IMG/VR virus record: IMGVR_UViG_3300002161_000828
Coordinates: 1-53,625 of that record
Reading direction: 5' to 3' (one strand)
DNA from: a virus
Length of the DNA: 53,625 nucleotides
Below are positions 20,004 through 28,335 of the stretch, piece after piece (within the stretch, counting starts at the first letter, position 1; each line of letters starts with the position of its first letter). The notes under the pieces are model-generated. The model did no database searches. It saw nothing but the letters and a program-made list of their open reading frames with translations, and had not been told where the DNA came from. Both the position numbers and the translations under genes were made by a program.

Positions 20004-21914
20004 ATGTCAAATAAAATTCTTCTTAAAAAATCAGCCGTTGCAGATAGAGCACCAACAACAAATGACCTAAGTTATGGTGAACTGGCAATCAACTACCTTG
20101 ATGGTCAACTGTACTACAAAAATTCTGCTGATGAAATAAAATCATTCAAGACTGGTACTCAAGAACTTCAAGGTTTTGACAATAGAACCGATTCAACTCT
20201 TACCTATGATAGCGCCACCAGAACAGTCACGCTGTCTCAGACCGGTGGTGTGAAGTACTGGTACAATGGAATTCAAGTAACTGGTGCTGCGACAATTACT
20301 GCCACTCACGGAACAACTGCAGGGTCATACTTTTTCTACTTCAATAGTACCACACCAACATTTACCATAACTACAACACCGTGGAGCCTTGAGGACCACG
20401 TGTGCGTTGCGTACATTTACTGGGACGGAACAAAGGGAGTGGCTTGGGAAGAGAGACACGCATCTCAGAGAGACCCAAAGTACCATGCCTATCTGCACTC
20501 AACACGAGGAACACGAAAGGCAAACGTCGGTCTAAATATTTCAGGATATACCATTGAAAACGGTACAGATAATACTTATGTACGATACGCGCTTTCTTCA
20601 GGTACTGTAAATGATGAAGACATCGCGGTAAGTATTCCAGCAGTAACTTCTGGTGGACCATATATGATATGGTGTAGAAATGGTTCAGCTTGGACATATT
20701 CTACTACTAGGACTGAGCCGTATGAGATTGCAACCACTTATATCAAGTATGATGATGCTGGAACTCCTACTGAGGCAGTATCAGGAAAATTCGTAAATTA
20801 TTGGTTATTTGCAACAACTGCATTGGTTGAAGCAAATAGAACTTTCCTTGTTGTTGGTCAAACTCTGCACAATGAACTTGGTGATGCACTGTATGAACCA
20901 TTTTCTAATATGTCATTTACTGGATTTCCAGTTTTAGAAGCTGCCCCAATTTATCGCCTAACATTTGCAGTTAATTCAACCTATACGACAACTGGAAAAG
21001 TTTCACTAGAGGCTGTAGTTGCAATTGACCGTGACTATGCACCAGCCAGATTTAAGGTCGACTACCTTGACCTAGGTTTCACAGATGCAGCAGGTGCGCC
21101 GATTGCCGACACTGCTCGTCTGTTCTGTGATGACATTGCAAACCGTTTTATGCCAACCTTCGTTGGTCCTGTCGGCGTTGAAACAGCGCTTCAACCTCTA
21201 CTTGCTAGAAACAAAACGGGTCTTTGGAGCCCACCTGGAAACAATACAGCAACAGGCGCACTTTTTGGTCTTGGCTCATTCTCTGACCTTGGTAGTCCTA
21301 CAACCCGAAATGTAACTGCTGCCACGTACCTAGGTAGAATGCGCCGATTAGGATATCGCGGCAACAGCGCTACATCGAGCTTTGCAGGAGTCTTTTCAAC
21401 AGCAGCGCAGTTTACCACAGGTGACGCAACTGGCCCCGGCGGTTTTTTCTTTGTTGCTCGATTTGGCATATCAGATGAAGCCGTAATAACTGATGCTCGT
21501 CAATTTGTAGGTATATCGTCAAGCGTTATATCTCCCACTAACGTTGAACCAAGTACGCTGACGAATTGCTTGGGGATGGCACAACTTGCGTCTAGTAATA
21601 CGCAGCTCTATGTCGTATTTGGTGGAACAATTCCACAAACTCCTGTTGCACTTGGTGCAACTAATTTTGCTCCCACCATCGGAGCTGCATTTGAATTCGC
21701 AATATTTGCTCCGCAAGGTGCTGAGGGAATTATGTATTGGAAGGCCACTAATTTAACGTCTAACGCGTCTGTTGATGGTACGGTAACTGGTGGTAGTACT
21801 ATAACACCAGCAAAAACAATATTATTGGCGCCATCGCTATGGCGCTGTAATAACACTACGGCTCAGCGCGTAGGCATTGATATTTCGTCAATTTACATAG
21901 AGACAGATGAATGA
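20004..21914 (+). CDS. large tail fibre/tail spike protein
   Basis: 636 aa. N-terminus LLKKSAVADRAPTTNDLSYGELAINYLDGQLYYKN is the classic short repeat domain of T4-like fibres. The next 300 residues hold an adhesin-like beta region (HATHGTTAGSYFFYF, KYHAYLHSTRGTRKANVGLNISGY). The C-terminal 250 residues resemble a jelly-roll-type receptor-binding domain (GPGGFFFVARFGISDEA). Most likely the receptor-binding fibre. SD AAGGTG; its stop overlaps the next start. Confidence 0.85.
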   Translation: MSNKILLKKSAVADRAPTTNDLSYGELAINYLDGQLYYKNSADEIKSFKTGTQELQGFDNRTDSTLTYDSATRTVTLSQTGGVKYWYNGIQVTGAATITATHGTTAGSYFFYFNSTTPTFTITTTPWSLEDHVCVAYIYWDGTKGVAWEERHASQRDPKYHAYLHSTRGTRKANVGLNISGYTIENGTDNTYVRYALSSGTVNDEDIAVSIPAVTSGGPYMIWCRNGSAWTYSTTRTEPYEIATTYIKYDDAGTPTEAVSGKFVNYWLFATTALVEANRTFLVVGQTLHNELGDALYEPFSNMSFTGFPVLEAAPIYRLTFAVNSTYTTTGKVSLEAVVAIDRDYAPARFKVDYLDLGFTDAAGAPIADTARLFCDDIANRFMPTFVGPVGVETALQPLLARNKTGLWSPPGNNTATGALFGLGSFSDLGSPTTRNVTAATYLGRMRRLGYRGNSATSSFAGVFSTAAQFTTGDATGPGGFFFVARFGISDEAVITDARQFVGISSSVISPTNVEPSTLTNCLGMAQLASSNTQLYVVFGGTIPQTPVALGATNFAPTIGAAFEFAIFAPQGAEGIMYWKATNLTSNASVDGTVTGGSTITPAKTILLAPSLWRCNNTTAQRVGIDISSIYIETDE

Positions 21915-22336
21915 GCTACACTATTAATCTTTACACAGGCACTGTCATTCGTGTAAGTGACAGCGTTCAAATCTTGCCTTCTCAAAGTGCTACCAGCGCC
22001 GACGTTACTGCGTATAAGCAGTGGTGTGAGGCTGGAAACTCTCCTAGCATTGATAGCACTAAGCCGCAAGAAGTCATAGTAAATGAAGCAAAGGCGGTGC
22101 GCCCGGCACAAATTGCCGTTCTAAAAGTGACTACCGCGGGAGGTCTCGTGTTTGACGCAGATGAAGTTTCACAAGATCGTATGGTAAGAGCAATTTCAGC
22201 ACTACAGCCATTGGCAACAATAGAGTGGGTCTTAGCAGATAATGCGTGTCAAGTAATATCACGGGAGGTTTTGCAGGAAGCACTCGAACTTGCTATTACT
22301 GAGACCACTAATATCTGGACTGCACCATATCACTGA
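21911..22336 (+). CDS. tail fibre assembly-like protein (DUF4376-type)
   Basis: 141 aa, start overlapping the fibre stop (ATGA). Its C-terminal half, RPAQIAVLKVTTAGGLVFDADEVSQDRMVRAISALQ, is the DUF4376 pattern found next to phage tail fibres. It could be a chaperone for fibre folding or a fibre-tip domain. Position right after the fibre gene supports this. Confidence 0.75.
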   Translation: MSYTINLYTGTVIRVSDSVQILPSQSATSADVTAYKQWCEAGNSPSIDSTKPQEVIVNEAKAVRPAQIAVLKVTTAGGLVFDADEVSQDRMVRAISALQPLATIEWVLADNACQVISREVLQEALELAITETTNIWTAPYH

Positions 22337-22371
22337 ACCTCGCAGTGGTTGAAAAACAGCGCTTTTTTGGT

Positions 22372-22379
22372 CATAAATA
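22372..22379 (+). promoter_or_regulatory. late-promoter-like octamer CATAAATA
   Basis: Just upstream of the tRNA-Ala/tRNA-Thr pair. Confidence 0.45.
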
Positions 22380-22386
22380 AATTTAT

Positions 22387-22462
22387 GGGGGTGTAGCTCA
22401 GCTGGGAGAGCACCTGCTTTGCAAGCAGGGGGTCATCGGTTCGATCCCGTTCACCTCCACCA
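22387..22462 (+). tRNA. tRNA-Ala (TGC)
   Basis: Acceptor GGGGGTG/CACCTCC with G3-U70, identical to the acceptor stem of the tmRNA in this window. Anticodon arm CCTGC-TTTGCAA-GCAGG, T-loop TTCGATC, CCA encoded. Confidence 0.97.
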
Positions 22463-22468
22463 GAATAC

Positions 22469-22544
22469 GCTGGATTAGCTCAGTTGGTAGAGCACCGCAC
22501 TTGTAATGCGGGGGTCGTCAGTTCGAATCCGACATCCAGCACCA
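22469..22544 (+). tRNA. tRNA-Thr (TGT)
   Basis: Acceptor GCTGGAT/ATCCAGC, anticodon arm CCGCA-CTTGTAA-TGCGG, T-loop TTCGAAT with one A-C mismatch in the T-stem, CCA encoded. Confidence 0.95.
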
Positions 22545-22565
22545 CCTTTCCTAGGTATTTTAATT

Positions 22566-22973
22566 ATGGAAGCACTTGCAACAATTTCAGCGCTTATAAA
22601 CATTTTCTCAAAGTGCTTTGATTTAGCAAAAAAACTAAATCAAGAAGAAAGAGAAAATATGTGTGCCCTTCTTAAGGACATTGGTGACCTGCTGAAAGAG
22701 GTAGCGCTAGATCTAAGCAGTGGTATGTATCCTGCAAATAAGTGCGCACAGATGGAAATCTACATGCAAGCGCTTGAAACTTTTCTAAATGGAAAGATCT
22801 CTGAGCAGCAAAAGCAGCAGATAGTTTTATGGATAACCGATGCAGTGAAGATTGAGCAACTGCTTGGGCAACTAAATGGTTTGCCAGAAGATGAACGCAA
22901 GTTTCACCTTAATGGGCTAAATACACTTGCAGGGAAATTTTCTGCCACTGCTAGGCTTCTAGCACTTCAATAA
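22566..22973 (+). CDS. hypothetical helical protein
   Basis: 135 aa starting at the ATG at 22566; the frame is open through the tRNA but that part is not protein. All-helical (FDLAKKLNQEERENMCALLKDIGDLLKEVALDL), similar in style to small phage proteins that regulate tail or nucleoid functions. Family not recognised. Confidence 0.6.
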   Translation: MEALATISALINIFSKCFDLAKKLNQEERENMCALLKDIGDLLKEVALDLSSGMYPANKCAQMEIYMQALETFLNGKISEQQKQQIVLWITDAVKIEQLLGQLNGLPEDERKFHLNGLNTLAGKFSATARLLALQ

Positions 22974-23008
22974 CAACCCGCCTTCAATCAAAATAAGAAT
23001 TATTTAAG

Positions 23009-23046
23009 TTAGTCTGGCGTGTTATATTAGACTGTTATTAGACTAA
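23009..23046. promoter_or_regulatory. operator-like repeats at the synthase promoter
   Basis: TTAGTCT (23009) and AGACTAA (23040) are a 7-bp inverted repeat around a TATATT -10-like box; ATTAGACT is also directly repeated (23026 and 23037). Similar in layout to the palindrome at 12524. Confidence 0.45.
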
Positions 23047-23074
23047 TGGAAAATAGCCCGTTGGTTGGCACATT

Positions 23075-24544
23075 ATGTTGTTTTCTGATGAAAATTTGAA
23101 GTATAAGATAAAGATTGGAGCAGTGCTGGCATTTATCACGGTACTGCTTGTTTATATCTTTAAGGCAGAAGTAGTTACTTCTGCCGTGACTGTAGCAATC
23201 TTTACCTTCTTTATTCTCTGCGTTGTCTTTACAAACTTCTACATCACAACACGAGAAAAGTTCATCATCTCACTTTCTGCGGCTACAGCATGGATGATAT
23301 TCTCATACATTGTTGCTGAGCGGTGGATCGATGAGTTTGCGCAGATTGTCACCTATCCTATCTCTCTTATCTCTATATTCGGAATTGCAATTCTTCCTGG
23401 CTTCATGAACGCGTTCATGGTTAGCAGCCTTCTTCTAGATAGGAGACCTACGCGTCGACCTAAGGTAGATGAATACCCAGCAATTACAATACTGGTTGCA
23501 GCGTATAACGAAGAGGACAATATCCTCAGTACGCTCGAAAGTATCGATAGGCAAGATTATCCAGGTCAGATGACCACTATCTTGATAAATGACGGCAGCA
23601 AGGACCGAACTGCACAGCGCGTGATGGGAGTAATGCACCAATACCCGTGGCTGTACTTCATTAATGAAAGTATGAACCGCGGGAAGAGTAGCGCTCTAAA
23701 TCTTGGTATGACGAAGGTAAAATCGGCGCTCACGATTACTATCGATGCTGATAGTTACCTCTTCAAGGACGCGCTGAAGCACATTGTAGAGCGCTACCTC
23801 AGCGACCCCCAAAACACTGCTGCAGTTGCTGGTGCTGTTCTTGTGCGAAACTCAAGAAAAAATCTGGTAACGAAGACACAGGAATGGGACTACTTCCATG
23901 GTATTGCTGCGGTAAAGAGAATTCAAAGTCTATACCAGGGAACACTTGTTGCGCAGGGCGCCTTTAGCCTATATGAAACTCGTGTTCTAAAGGAGATATG
24001 TCAATGGCCGGCGTGTGTCGGTGAGGATATTGTTTTGACGTGGTCAATGCTCAATAAGGGCTACCGCATTGGCTTTGCTGAAGACGCCTGTCTATTCACA
24101 AATGCACCAGATACCTGGAAGCAATTTATTAGACAGCGTCAAAGGTGGAGCCGTGGTCTTGTGGAGGCATTCAAGGAAAATTGGCAACTTCTATTCAAGG
24201 TGCGGATGACCACTCTGTTTATCTGGTGGAATGCTCTATTCTTCCTACTTGACTTGACATACACGTTTGTGTTTATTCCAGGAATTATTCTTGCGTTGTT
24301 TGGAATTTACTGGATTGCAGGCCCACTTACGCTGTTCGTGCTGCCACTTGCGATGATTGTCAATTATATAATGTATGACGCACAGGCTGAGATGTTTAGA
24401 AAGCAGGGATTAAGAGTAAGAAAGAACCTAATTGGGTTTATGTTTTACTCACTGCTATATGGAATGATACTTCAACCAGCGTGTGTGCTTGGTTATCTAA
24501 AGGAACTTGTTGTTGGTAGCAAAAAAACATGGGGAACTAAATGA
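23075..24544 (+). CDS. processive family 2 polysaccharide synthase
   Basis: 489 aa integral membrane GT2 of the PgaC/NodC/hyaluronan-synthase type. Four N-terminal and about four C-terminal membrane segments flank a cytosolic domain with VAAYNEEDN, NDGSKDRT, the DxD DADSY (about 225), the acceptor-site GED (about 323) and the processivity motif QRQRW (about 349-353). It would polymerise a beta-linked sugar from UDP-sugar and pass it across the inner membrane. It forms a two-gene unit with an outer-membrane barrel. Product sugar cannot be deduced. Confidence 0.88.
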   Translation: MLFSDENLKYKIKIGAVLAFITVLLVYIFKAEVVTSAVTVAIFTFFILCVVFTNFYITTREKFIISLSAATAWMIFSYIVAERWIDEFAQIVTYPISLISIFGIAILPGFMNAFMVSSLLLDRRPTRRPKVDEYPAITILVAAYNEEDNILSTLESIDRQDYPGQMTTILINDGSKDRTAQRVMGVMHQYPWLYFINESMNRGKSSALNLGMTKVKSALTITIDADSYLFKDALKHIVERYLSDPQNTAAVAGAVLVRNSRKNLVTKTQEWDYFHGIAAVKRIQSLYQGTLVAQGAFSLYETRVLKEICQWPACVGEDIVLTWSMLNKGYRIGFAEDACLFTNAPDTWKQFIRQRQRWSRGLVEAFKENWQLLFKVRMTTLFIWWNALFFLLDLTYTFVFIPGIILALFGIYWIAGPLTLFVLPLAMIVNYIMYDAQAEMFRKQGLRVRKNLIGFMFYSLLYGMILQPACVLGYLKELVVGSKKTWGTK

Positions 24545-25395
24545 AAAAGATCTTTACATTATTGGCACTTATATTTGTTTTTTCTGTTGCATCTGCAGAA
24601 ACAGTTGAATATAAATCATTTCAAGCAGATGATGATGGCATTTTGACGCGAAAAAATTCAGTATTGTTTTTAGGTTCGCCGCTGGGTGTTGGAATAGCAT
24701 ACTCAACACATCGAACCGCATTTGGGAAAGTTGATTCAAAGGAAGCATTTCTTGTACTTGATTATGGTATAAGCAATGTGTCATTTACAGGAAATCTTGG
24801 AGTTGGCGAAATTGACGGTAGGACATATTTTGTTGGAGATACCACCGCGCGCTTCTCTCCTCTTAAGGATATAACTACAGAGATAACAGTTTTTGGAGAT
24901 ACAATTATTTCAAATTCTTCACCTGTAAAGACTCCATACTATGGCATAATGACGAATACTGAATTGTCAAACGACGTCACAGGAATTGTTATTGGGGCTA
25001 GAAGTATTCGCTATGCTGATAACAACACACAGCAAGGATATAGGGTAAGGGCGTGGACATCAATTGCTAACGGCGTTATAGTTTTTGCAAAGTATCATGG
25101 ATATACCAATTCTATATCATTTTCACCAAACTATTTTTCTCCTGATGAATACAGCCGTCGAGGACTTGGTATTTTGATCCGTCAAACCTTTGGTAATACA
25201 CGGGTATCAGCAACAGTTGAAAATACTAAAATTGATTCAGGTGGAAGCATTGAAGATGCAGTTGCTTGGAAACTACAGGCAGACACTAAACTAGCAAAGA
25301 CAACATCTATGTCAGTAAACGTCGGAAGAGACTATGGATTAGCCGGCGGGTTTGAGTATCGTTTTGCAGAGTTAAAATTGAAAATGGAGTTTTAA
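24541..25395 (+). CDS. outer-membrane barrel paired with polysaccharide synthase
   Basis: 284 aa; start overlaps the synthase stop by four bases (ATGA). Signal peptide 1-19 (SVASAET). The chain alternates beta strands with many Tyr, Gly and Asn and ends LKMEF with a terminal Phe, as in outer-membrane barrels of 12-16 strands. By context it may be the export pore for the synthase product, like the barrel part of PgaA or BcsC, but it lacks their TPR domain. A YaiO-like barrel is another possibility. Confidence 0.78.
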   Translation: MKKIFTLLALIFVFSVASAETVEYKSFQADDDGILTRKNSVLFLGSPLGVGIAYSTHRTAFGKVDSKEAFLVLDYGISNVSFTGNLGVGEIDGRTYFVGDTTARFSPLKDITTEITVFGDTIISNSSPVKTPYYGIMTNTELSNDVTGIVIGARSIRYADNNTQQGYRVRAWTSIANGVIVFAKYHGYTNSISFSPNYFSPDEYSRRGLGILIRQTFGNTRVSATVENTKIDSGGSIEDAVAWKLQADTKLAKTTSMSVNVGRDYGLAGGFEYRFAELKLKMEF

Positions 25396-25396
25396 A

Positions 25397-25548
25397 ATGT
25401 ACAAGTATGAACTGTGGGTAAAAATTGGAAATTATCAAACAGCACATACCATTATCTGGGCAAGCAATGACCTAGAAGCAAAGATGTTGGGCGAGGCACA
25501 GTATGGTACTGGAAATGTTTTAAATTATACGAGGGTTGATGATTAGTA
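25397..25548 (+). pseudogene. small phage gene with a CA-repeat frameshift
   Basis: The frame from the ATG at 25397 gives MYKYELWVKIGNYQTAHTII and continues to LEAKMLGEA, then shifts after CACACA (25497-25502) to stop at 25523. Two bases later, the other frame gives QYGTGNVLNYTRVDD to 25548, the expected ending of this small T4-like family (EAQYG-type C-terminus). A two-base CA expansion has probably broken the gene, unless it is a sequencing error. Confidence 0.6.
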
Positions 25549-25583
25549 TATAATGTCTCTATAACCCTTTCAAGGAGTATAAG

Positions 25584-25784
25584 ATGGATAGTATGCGAGA
25601 GAAGGCACTCAGCGAACTTCAGAAGGTAATTATCTTTTTTCCAGGCAGTAAGGTTCATAATGTTCGGAAAGGAACTCTTGAAACTGTAGATTATACAAGT
25701 GTAAAAAACCACGATTTAAGGGTTTATACGCGAGAAGGCAATTGTTATCCAGTTGAGGACCTTACAAAAGTTGAATCTGAATAA
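25584..25784 (+). CDS. small hypothetical protein
   Basis: 66 aa, strong SD (AAGGAG). Looks like a small beta-barrel (KVIIFFPGSKVHNVRKGTLETVDYTSVKNHDLRVYTREGNCYPVEDL), similar in pattern to KOW/SH3-like phage proteins that set a positional value. Function unknown. Confidence 0.65.
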   Translation: MDSMREKALSELQKVIIFFPGSKVHNVRKGTLETVDYTSVKNHDLRVYTREGNCYPVEDLTKVESE

Positions 25785-25803
25785 AGATGAAATTGCACAA
25801 TTC

Positions 25804-26001
25804 TCTATAAATAGTAATAAGCAAAAGGTTCCAAAGAGAACCACAATGAATATGGGAACCAACCCGTATCGGTAGCGGCGACGAACACCGTTAGTCTTAT
25901 CTAGAAATACTAGATGAGCGTAAGAGCAGGCGGTGAATATACGTTTCAATATGCTCACCGCCATTTATTTCCAAAAAGAAAAAGAAAAAGGGGAAATTAA
26001 A
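25804..26001 (+). promoter_or_regulatory. late octamer and structured leader of the 26002 gene
   Basis: CTATAAATA at 25804-25812 is followed by about 190 nt without a solid ORF. The leader has hairpins GGTTC/GAACC (25829 region), CTAG/CTAG and a strong GGCGGTGA/TCACCGCC (about 25930-25963) just before the SD of the next gene. Confidence 0.5.
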
Positions 26002-26628
26002 ATGGCAGATCCAGTAACACAAGTCGATCTAAATTCATTCGAGCGAAATGCAGATGCTCATTTCTACGCAACGCGTGGTGATGTCAAAGACACACGTCAT
26101 GACGTCATTTCAGAAGTTGATCGTCAAGCAGATAGATTAGATGGTCAAGCAGTAGCATTTTATATTGCATCACAACAAAATGCCAATGAGGCTGCGCGTG
26201 ATCTAGCAAGTCTAAAAGTCTTGACAGATGCCAATATGTCTCGTACAACAAACGAGATTCAGGCGGCGGTTGCAGCAGGAGCCGCAGCCGCGGCGCTAGA
26301 AAGCCAAAAGGTTGCTACAGCAGTTGCTCTTGGTCAAGCAACCCTAAGCAAAGAAATCTTTGCTGATGGTCAAAAGACCCGCGATCTAATCAATGATCTC
26401 AAGTATCATGATCTAAATCGCGCGCTAGTTGAGCGTAATGCTGAACTAGTCGATGAGCGTTTTGGACGTCGTCACTGGCGTCATATGGCAGAACAAGGTC
26501 AGTGGTCAGCCGTAACAAGCCAACTACAAGCCTTCCAAAGCCAACTGCAAGAAACTCGTCAAGGCATGGTCAATTTCGGCACAATGGCCGGCGTTGGTCA
26601 ATCTAGCACAAGCAATAACGTTCGCTAA
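26002..26628 (+). CDS. coiled-coil phage protein
   Basis: 208 aa from the ATG at 26002 (SD GGGGAAA); the upstream extension lies in the structured leader. Helical throughout, Ala- and Gln-rich (EIQAAVAAGAAAAALESQKVATAV), with no Cys. Ends in a flexible Gly/Ser tail. Long coiled coils like this are often structural or scaffold-like; the gene is followed by a terminator and then the collagen-like gene. Confidence 0.65.
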   Translation: MADPVTQVDLNSFERNADAHFYATRGDVKDTRHDVISEVDRQADRLDGQAVAFYIASQQNANEAARDLASLKVLTDANMSRTTNEIQAAVAAGAAAAALESQKVATAVALGQATLSKEIFADGQKTRDLINDLKYHDLNRALVERNAELVDERFGRRHWRHMAEQGQWSAVTSQLQAFQSQLQETRQGMVNFGTMAGVGQSSTSNNVR

Positions 26629-26660
26629 TCCGTTCGTTCACATAACAGTGAGGCTAGGCT

Positions 26661-26688
26661 AAAAGCAGGCCCGTAAGGGCTTGCTTTT
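26661..26688 (+). terminator. rho-independent terminator
   Basis: AAAAGCAGGCCC / GGGCTTGCTTTT, 12 bp with GTAA loop; U-rich 3' arm. Confidence 0.8.
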
Positions 26689-26706
26689 CCTAAGAAAGGA
26701 GACAAG

Positions 26707-27366
26707 ATGAACACGCTAGAAGCAAGATTGATTCAACTAAATGATGCGCTATTAAAGTTAAGCAGCCGAAAAGAACCAATATCAGATACTCTTCTTCAGC
26801 AGGCTATACAGGTATTATCTGGGGGTTTGCCTTCAGTTGATACTGGCTCTGGCAATGATACAGTAATAATAAACAATCAAGACAATGATAATGATTGTGA
26901 CTGTCCACCTGGACCTACAGGCCCACCTGGACCTACAGGACCGATGGGGTTACCTGGAAAAGATGGCCCGACTGGACCCACGGGACCTATGGGGTTACCT
27001 GGAGAAATGGGGTCTACTGGACCAACCGGCCCAACCGGCCCTAAGGGAGACCCAGGAAGTTGTTCTCATGATGGCTGTAAAGCCGTTGTGGTGAGCGAAG
27101 ATTATGAGGTTCAGGCAGATGACCTCTATGTAGGGGTAAACAGCACAGGACCAGTTACTATCACTTTGCCCACTGTCTTACTTGATTGCTTTATTTTAAT
27201 AATTAAATCAGAAATGAGTGCCCCTATAGGCTCCCGAAAGATTAAAATAGTAACTTCAGATGGTGCAAAAATAGATAACTTAACTCAAGTTACTCTACAA
27301 GAACCATTTGAATGTTTGCAATTGCTCTACAGAGGAAATGCATGGCACATAGTATCGAGGCAATAA
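26707..27366 (+). CDS. collagen-like phage protein
   Basis: 219 aa. An N-terminal helix, then about 17 Gly-X-Y triplets (residues 67-116, e.g. [22 protein letters not shown]), bordered by Cys pairs (DCDCPPG and SCSHDGC) that may lock the trimer. The C-terminal 95 residues form a beta-rich cap like other phage fibre heads. Likely a virion surface fibre. SD AAGGAG. Confidence 0.85.
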   Translation: MNTLEARLIQLNDALLKLSSRKEPISDTLLQQAIQVLSGGLPSVDTGSGNDTVIINNQDNDNDCDCPPGPTGPPGPTGPMGLPGKDGPTGPTGPMGLPGEMGSTGPTGPTGPKGDPGSCSHDGCKAVVVSEDYEVQADDLYVGVNSTGPVTITLPTVLLDCFILIIKSEMSAPIGSRKIKIVTSDGAKIDNLTQVTLQEPFECLQLLYRGNAWHIVSRQ

Positions 27367-27400
27367 ATTAATTACATAATCAAAATGGGGGAGAAATATT

Positions 27401-27613
27401 ATGAAACAGTTAGCATACCCGGATATGTCGTTATCACCGCACGGAGAAAATGAAGAAGAAAAATTAATGAGTTTGGCAGATAATATGGCGGCCGCCGCCT
27501 CAATGTTTAATGCACATGGATATGACAATTTTATCCATAGTCGTCAAGCATTTAGGAAAACGCTTCATGACCACTTTTTGAAATTTGTAAAAATCACACA
27601 TCCAGAAGTATAA
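27401..27613 (+). CDS. small hypothetical protein
   Basis: 70 aa, SD GGGGGAG. Helical, with MAAAASMFNAHGYDNFIHSRQAFRKTLHDHF and several His. Followed by a strong terminator. Function unknown. Confidence 0.65.
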   Translation: MKQLAYPDMSLSPHGENEEEKLMSLADNMAAAASMFNAHGYDNFIHSRQAFRKTLHDHFLKFVKITHPEV

Positions 27614-27628
27614 TAAAAACTAGGCGCA

Positions 27629-27678
27629 GGAAACTCCCCGAGATTTTAGAAATAGAATCTCGGGGAGTTTCCTTTTTG
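27629..27678 (+). terminator. strong rho-independent terminator
   Basis: GGAAACTCCCCGAGATT pairs perfectly with AATCTCGGGGAGTTTCC (17 bp) followed by TTTTT. Confidence 0.92.
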
Positions 27679-27683
27679 GCTCC

Positions 27684-27691
27684 AATAAATA
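27684..27691 (+). promoter_or_regulatory. late-promoter-like octamer AATAAATA
   Basis: Between the terminator and tRNA-Gly. Confidence 0.35.
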
Positions 27692-27698
27692 ACTCTAT

Positions 27699-27773
27699 GC
27701 AGGTGTAATTCAGTGGTAGAATGTCTCGTTGCCAACGAGAATGTCGTGAGTTCGAACCTCACCACCTGCTCCA
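27699..27773 (+). tRNA. tRNA-Gly (GCC)
   Basis: Acceptor GCAGGTG/CACCTGC, anticodon arm TCTCG-TTGCCAA-CGAGA, T-arm GTGAG-TTCGAAC-CTCAC, CCA encoded. Confidence 0.97.
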
Positions 27774-27792
27774 TGTGTTACAGTAAAACTCA

Positions 27793-27813
27793 GGTTGAAA
27801 TATGTGTTATAAT
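27793..27813 (+). promoter_or_regulatory. extended -10 promoter TGTGTTATAAT
   Basis: GGTT at 27793 and TGTGTTATAAT at 27803-27813. The same arrangement recurs at 30494 and 32499. Confidence 0.55.
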
Positions 27814-27878
27814 AGCAGTATGACACGGGGTATCGACATCACTGCAATTATCTAGGTGGTATATTTCAAGCAAATATC

Positions 27879-28190
27879 ATGGGAAGAAAATTTCTTATTA
27901 CTGCCACTGCTCTTGATAAAAGAGGCAAAAAGATTTCTTCTGCGCAAAATAATTATTTTCGCACACATCCGTTGCAGGCTAAATACGCCAAACACGTTGG
28001 GTTGGATAAAAAACAATCTTTGCACGCAGAAATATCCTGTATTATTCGTGCAAAGGGCAAAGAAATACACAAAATAAAAATTGAAAGATATGACGCAAGC
28101 GGAAATCCAAAACTATCAAAGCCGTGCCCTATCTGTGAGATGGCAATAAAAGAAGCAGGTATTAAGTTTGTTGAGTATACTGTTGGATAA
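27879..28190 (+). CDS. mini cytidine/deoxycytidylate deaminase-fold protein
   Basis: 103 aa. Zinc-site motifs of the deaminase superfamily: HAE in SLHAEISCII (about 49) and PCPIC in KPCPICEMAIKEAGI (about 82-86), giving one His and two Cys ligands plus the catalytic Glu. Shorter than free-standing dCMP deaminases (about 170 aa). Could supply dUMP or edit nucleic acids; substrate unknown. It has its own promoter-like box upstream. Confidence 0.75.
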   Translation: MGRKFLITATALDKRGKKISSAQNNYFRTHPLQAKYAKHVGLDKKQSLHAEISCIIRAKGKEIHKIKIERYDASGNPKLSKPCPICEMAIKEAGIKFVEYTVG

Positions 28191-28301
28191 ATTTACTCAG
28201 TCTGTAAAGAATAAAATATACACCATCTATCAAAAGGCGATAGACGAACACACTGCCATTAAGGTTATTGAGCATACTTGAAGCACTAAATATAGTTTCC
28301 A

Positions 28302-28309
28302 CATAAATA
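28302..28309 (+). promoter_or_regulatory. late-promoter-like octamer CATAAATA
   Basis: Lies 26 nt before the 28336 start. CTAAATAT is at 28286. Confidence 0.6.
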
Positions 28310-28335
28310 GTTCTGTATTTTTAAAGCGCAAAACT

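Noticed and set aside
19084-21914. Diversity-generating retroelement acting on the fibre genes
   Set aside because: No reverse transcriptase or template repeat is visible in the window.
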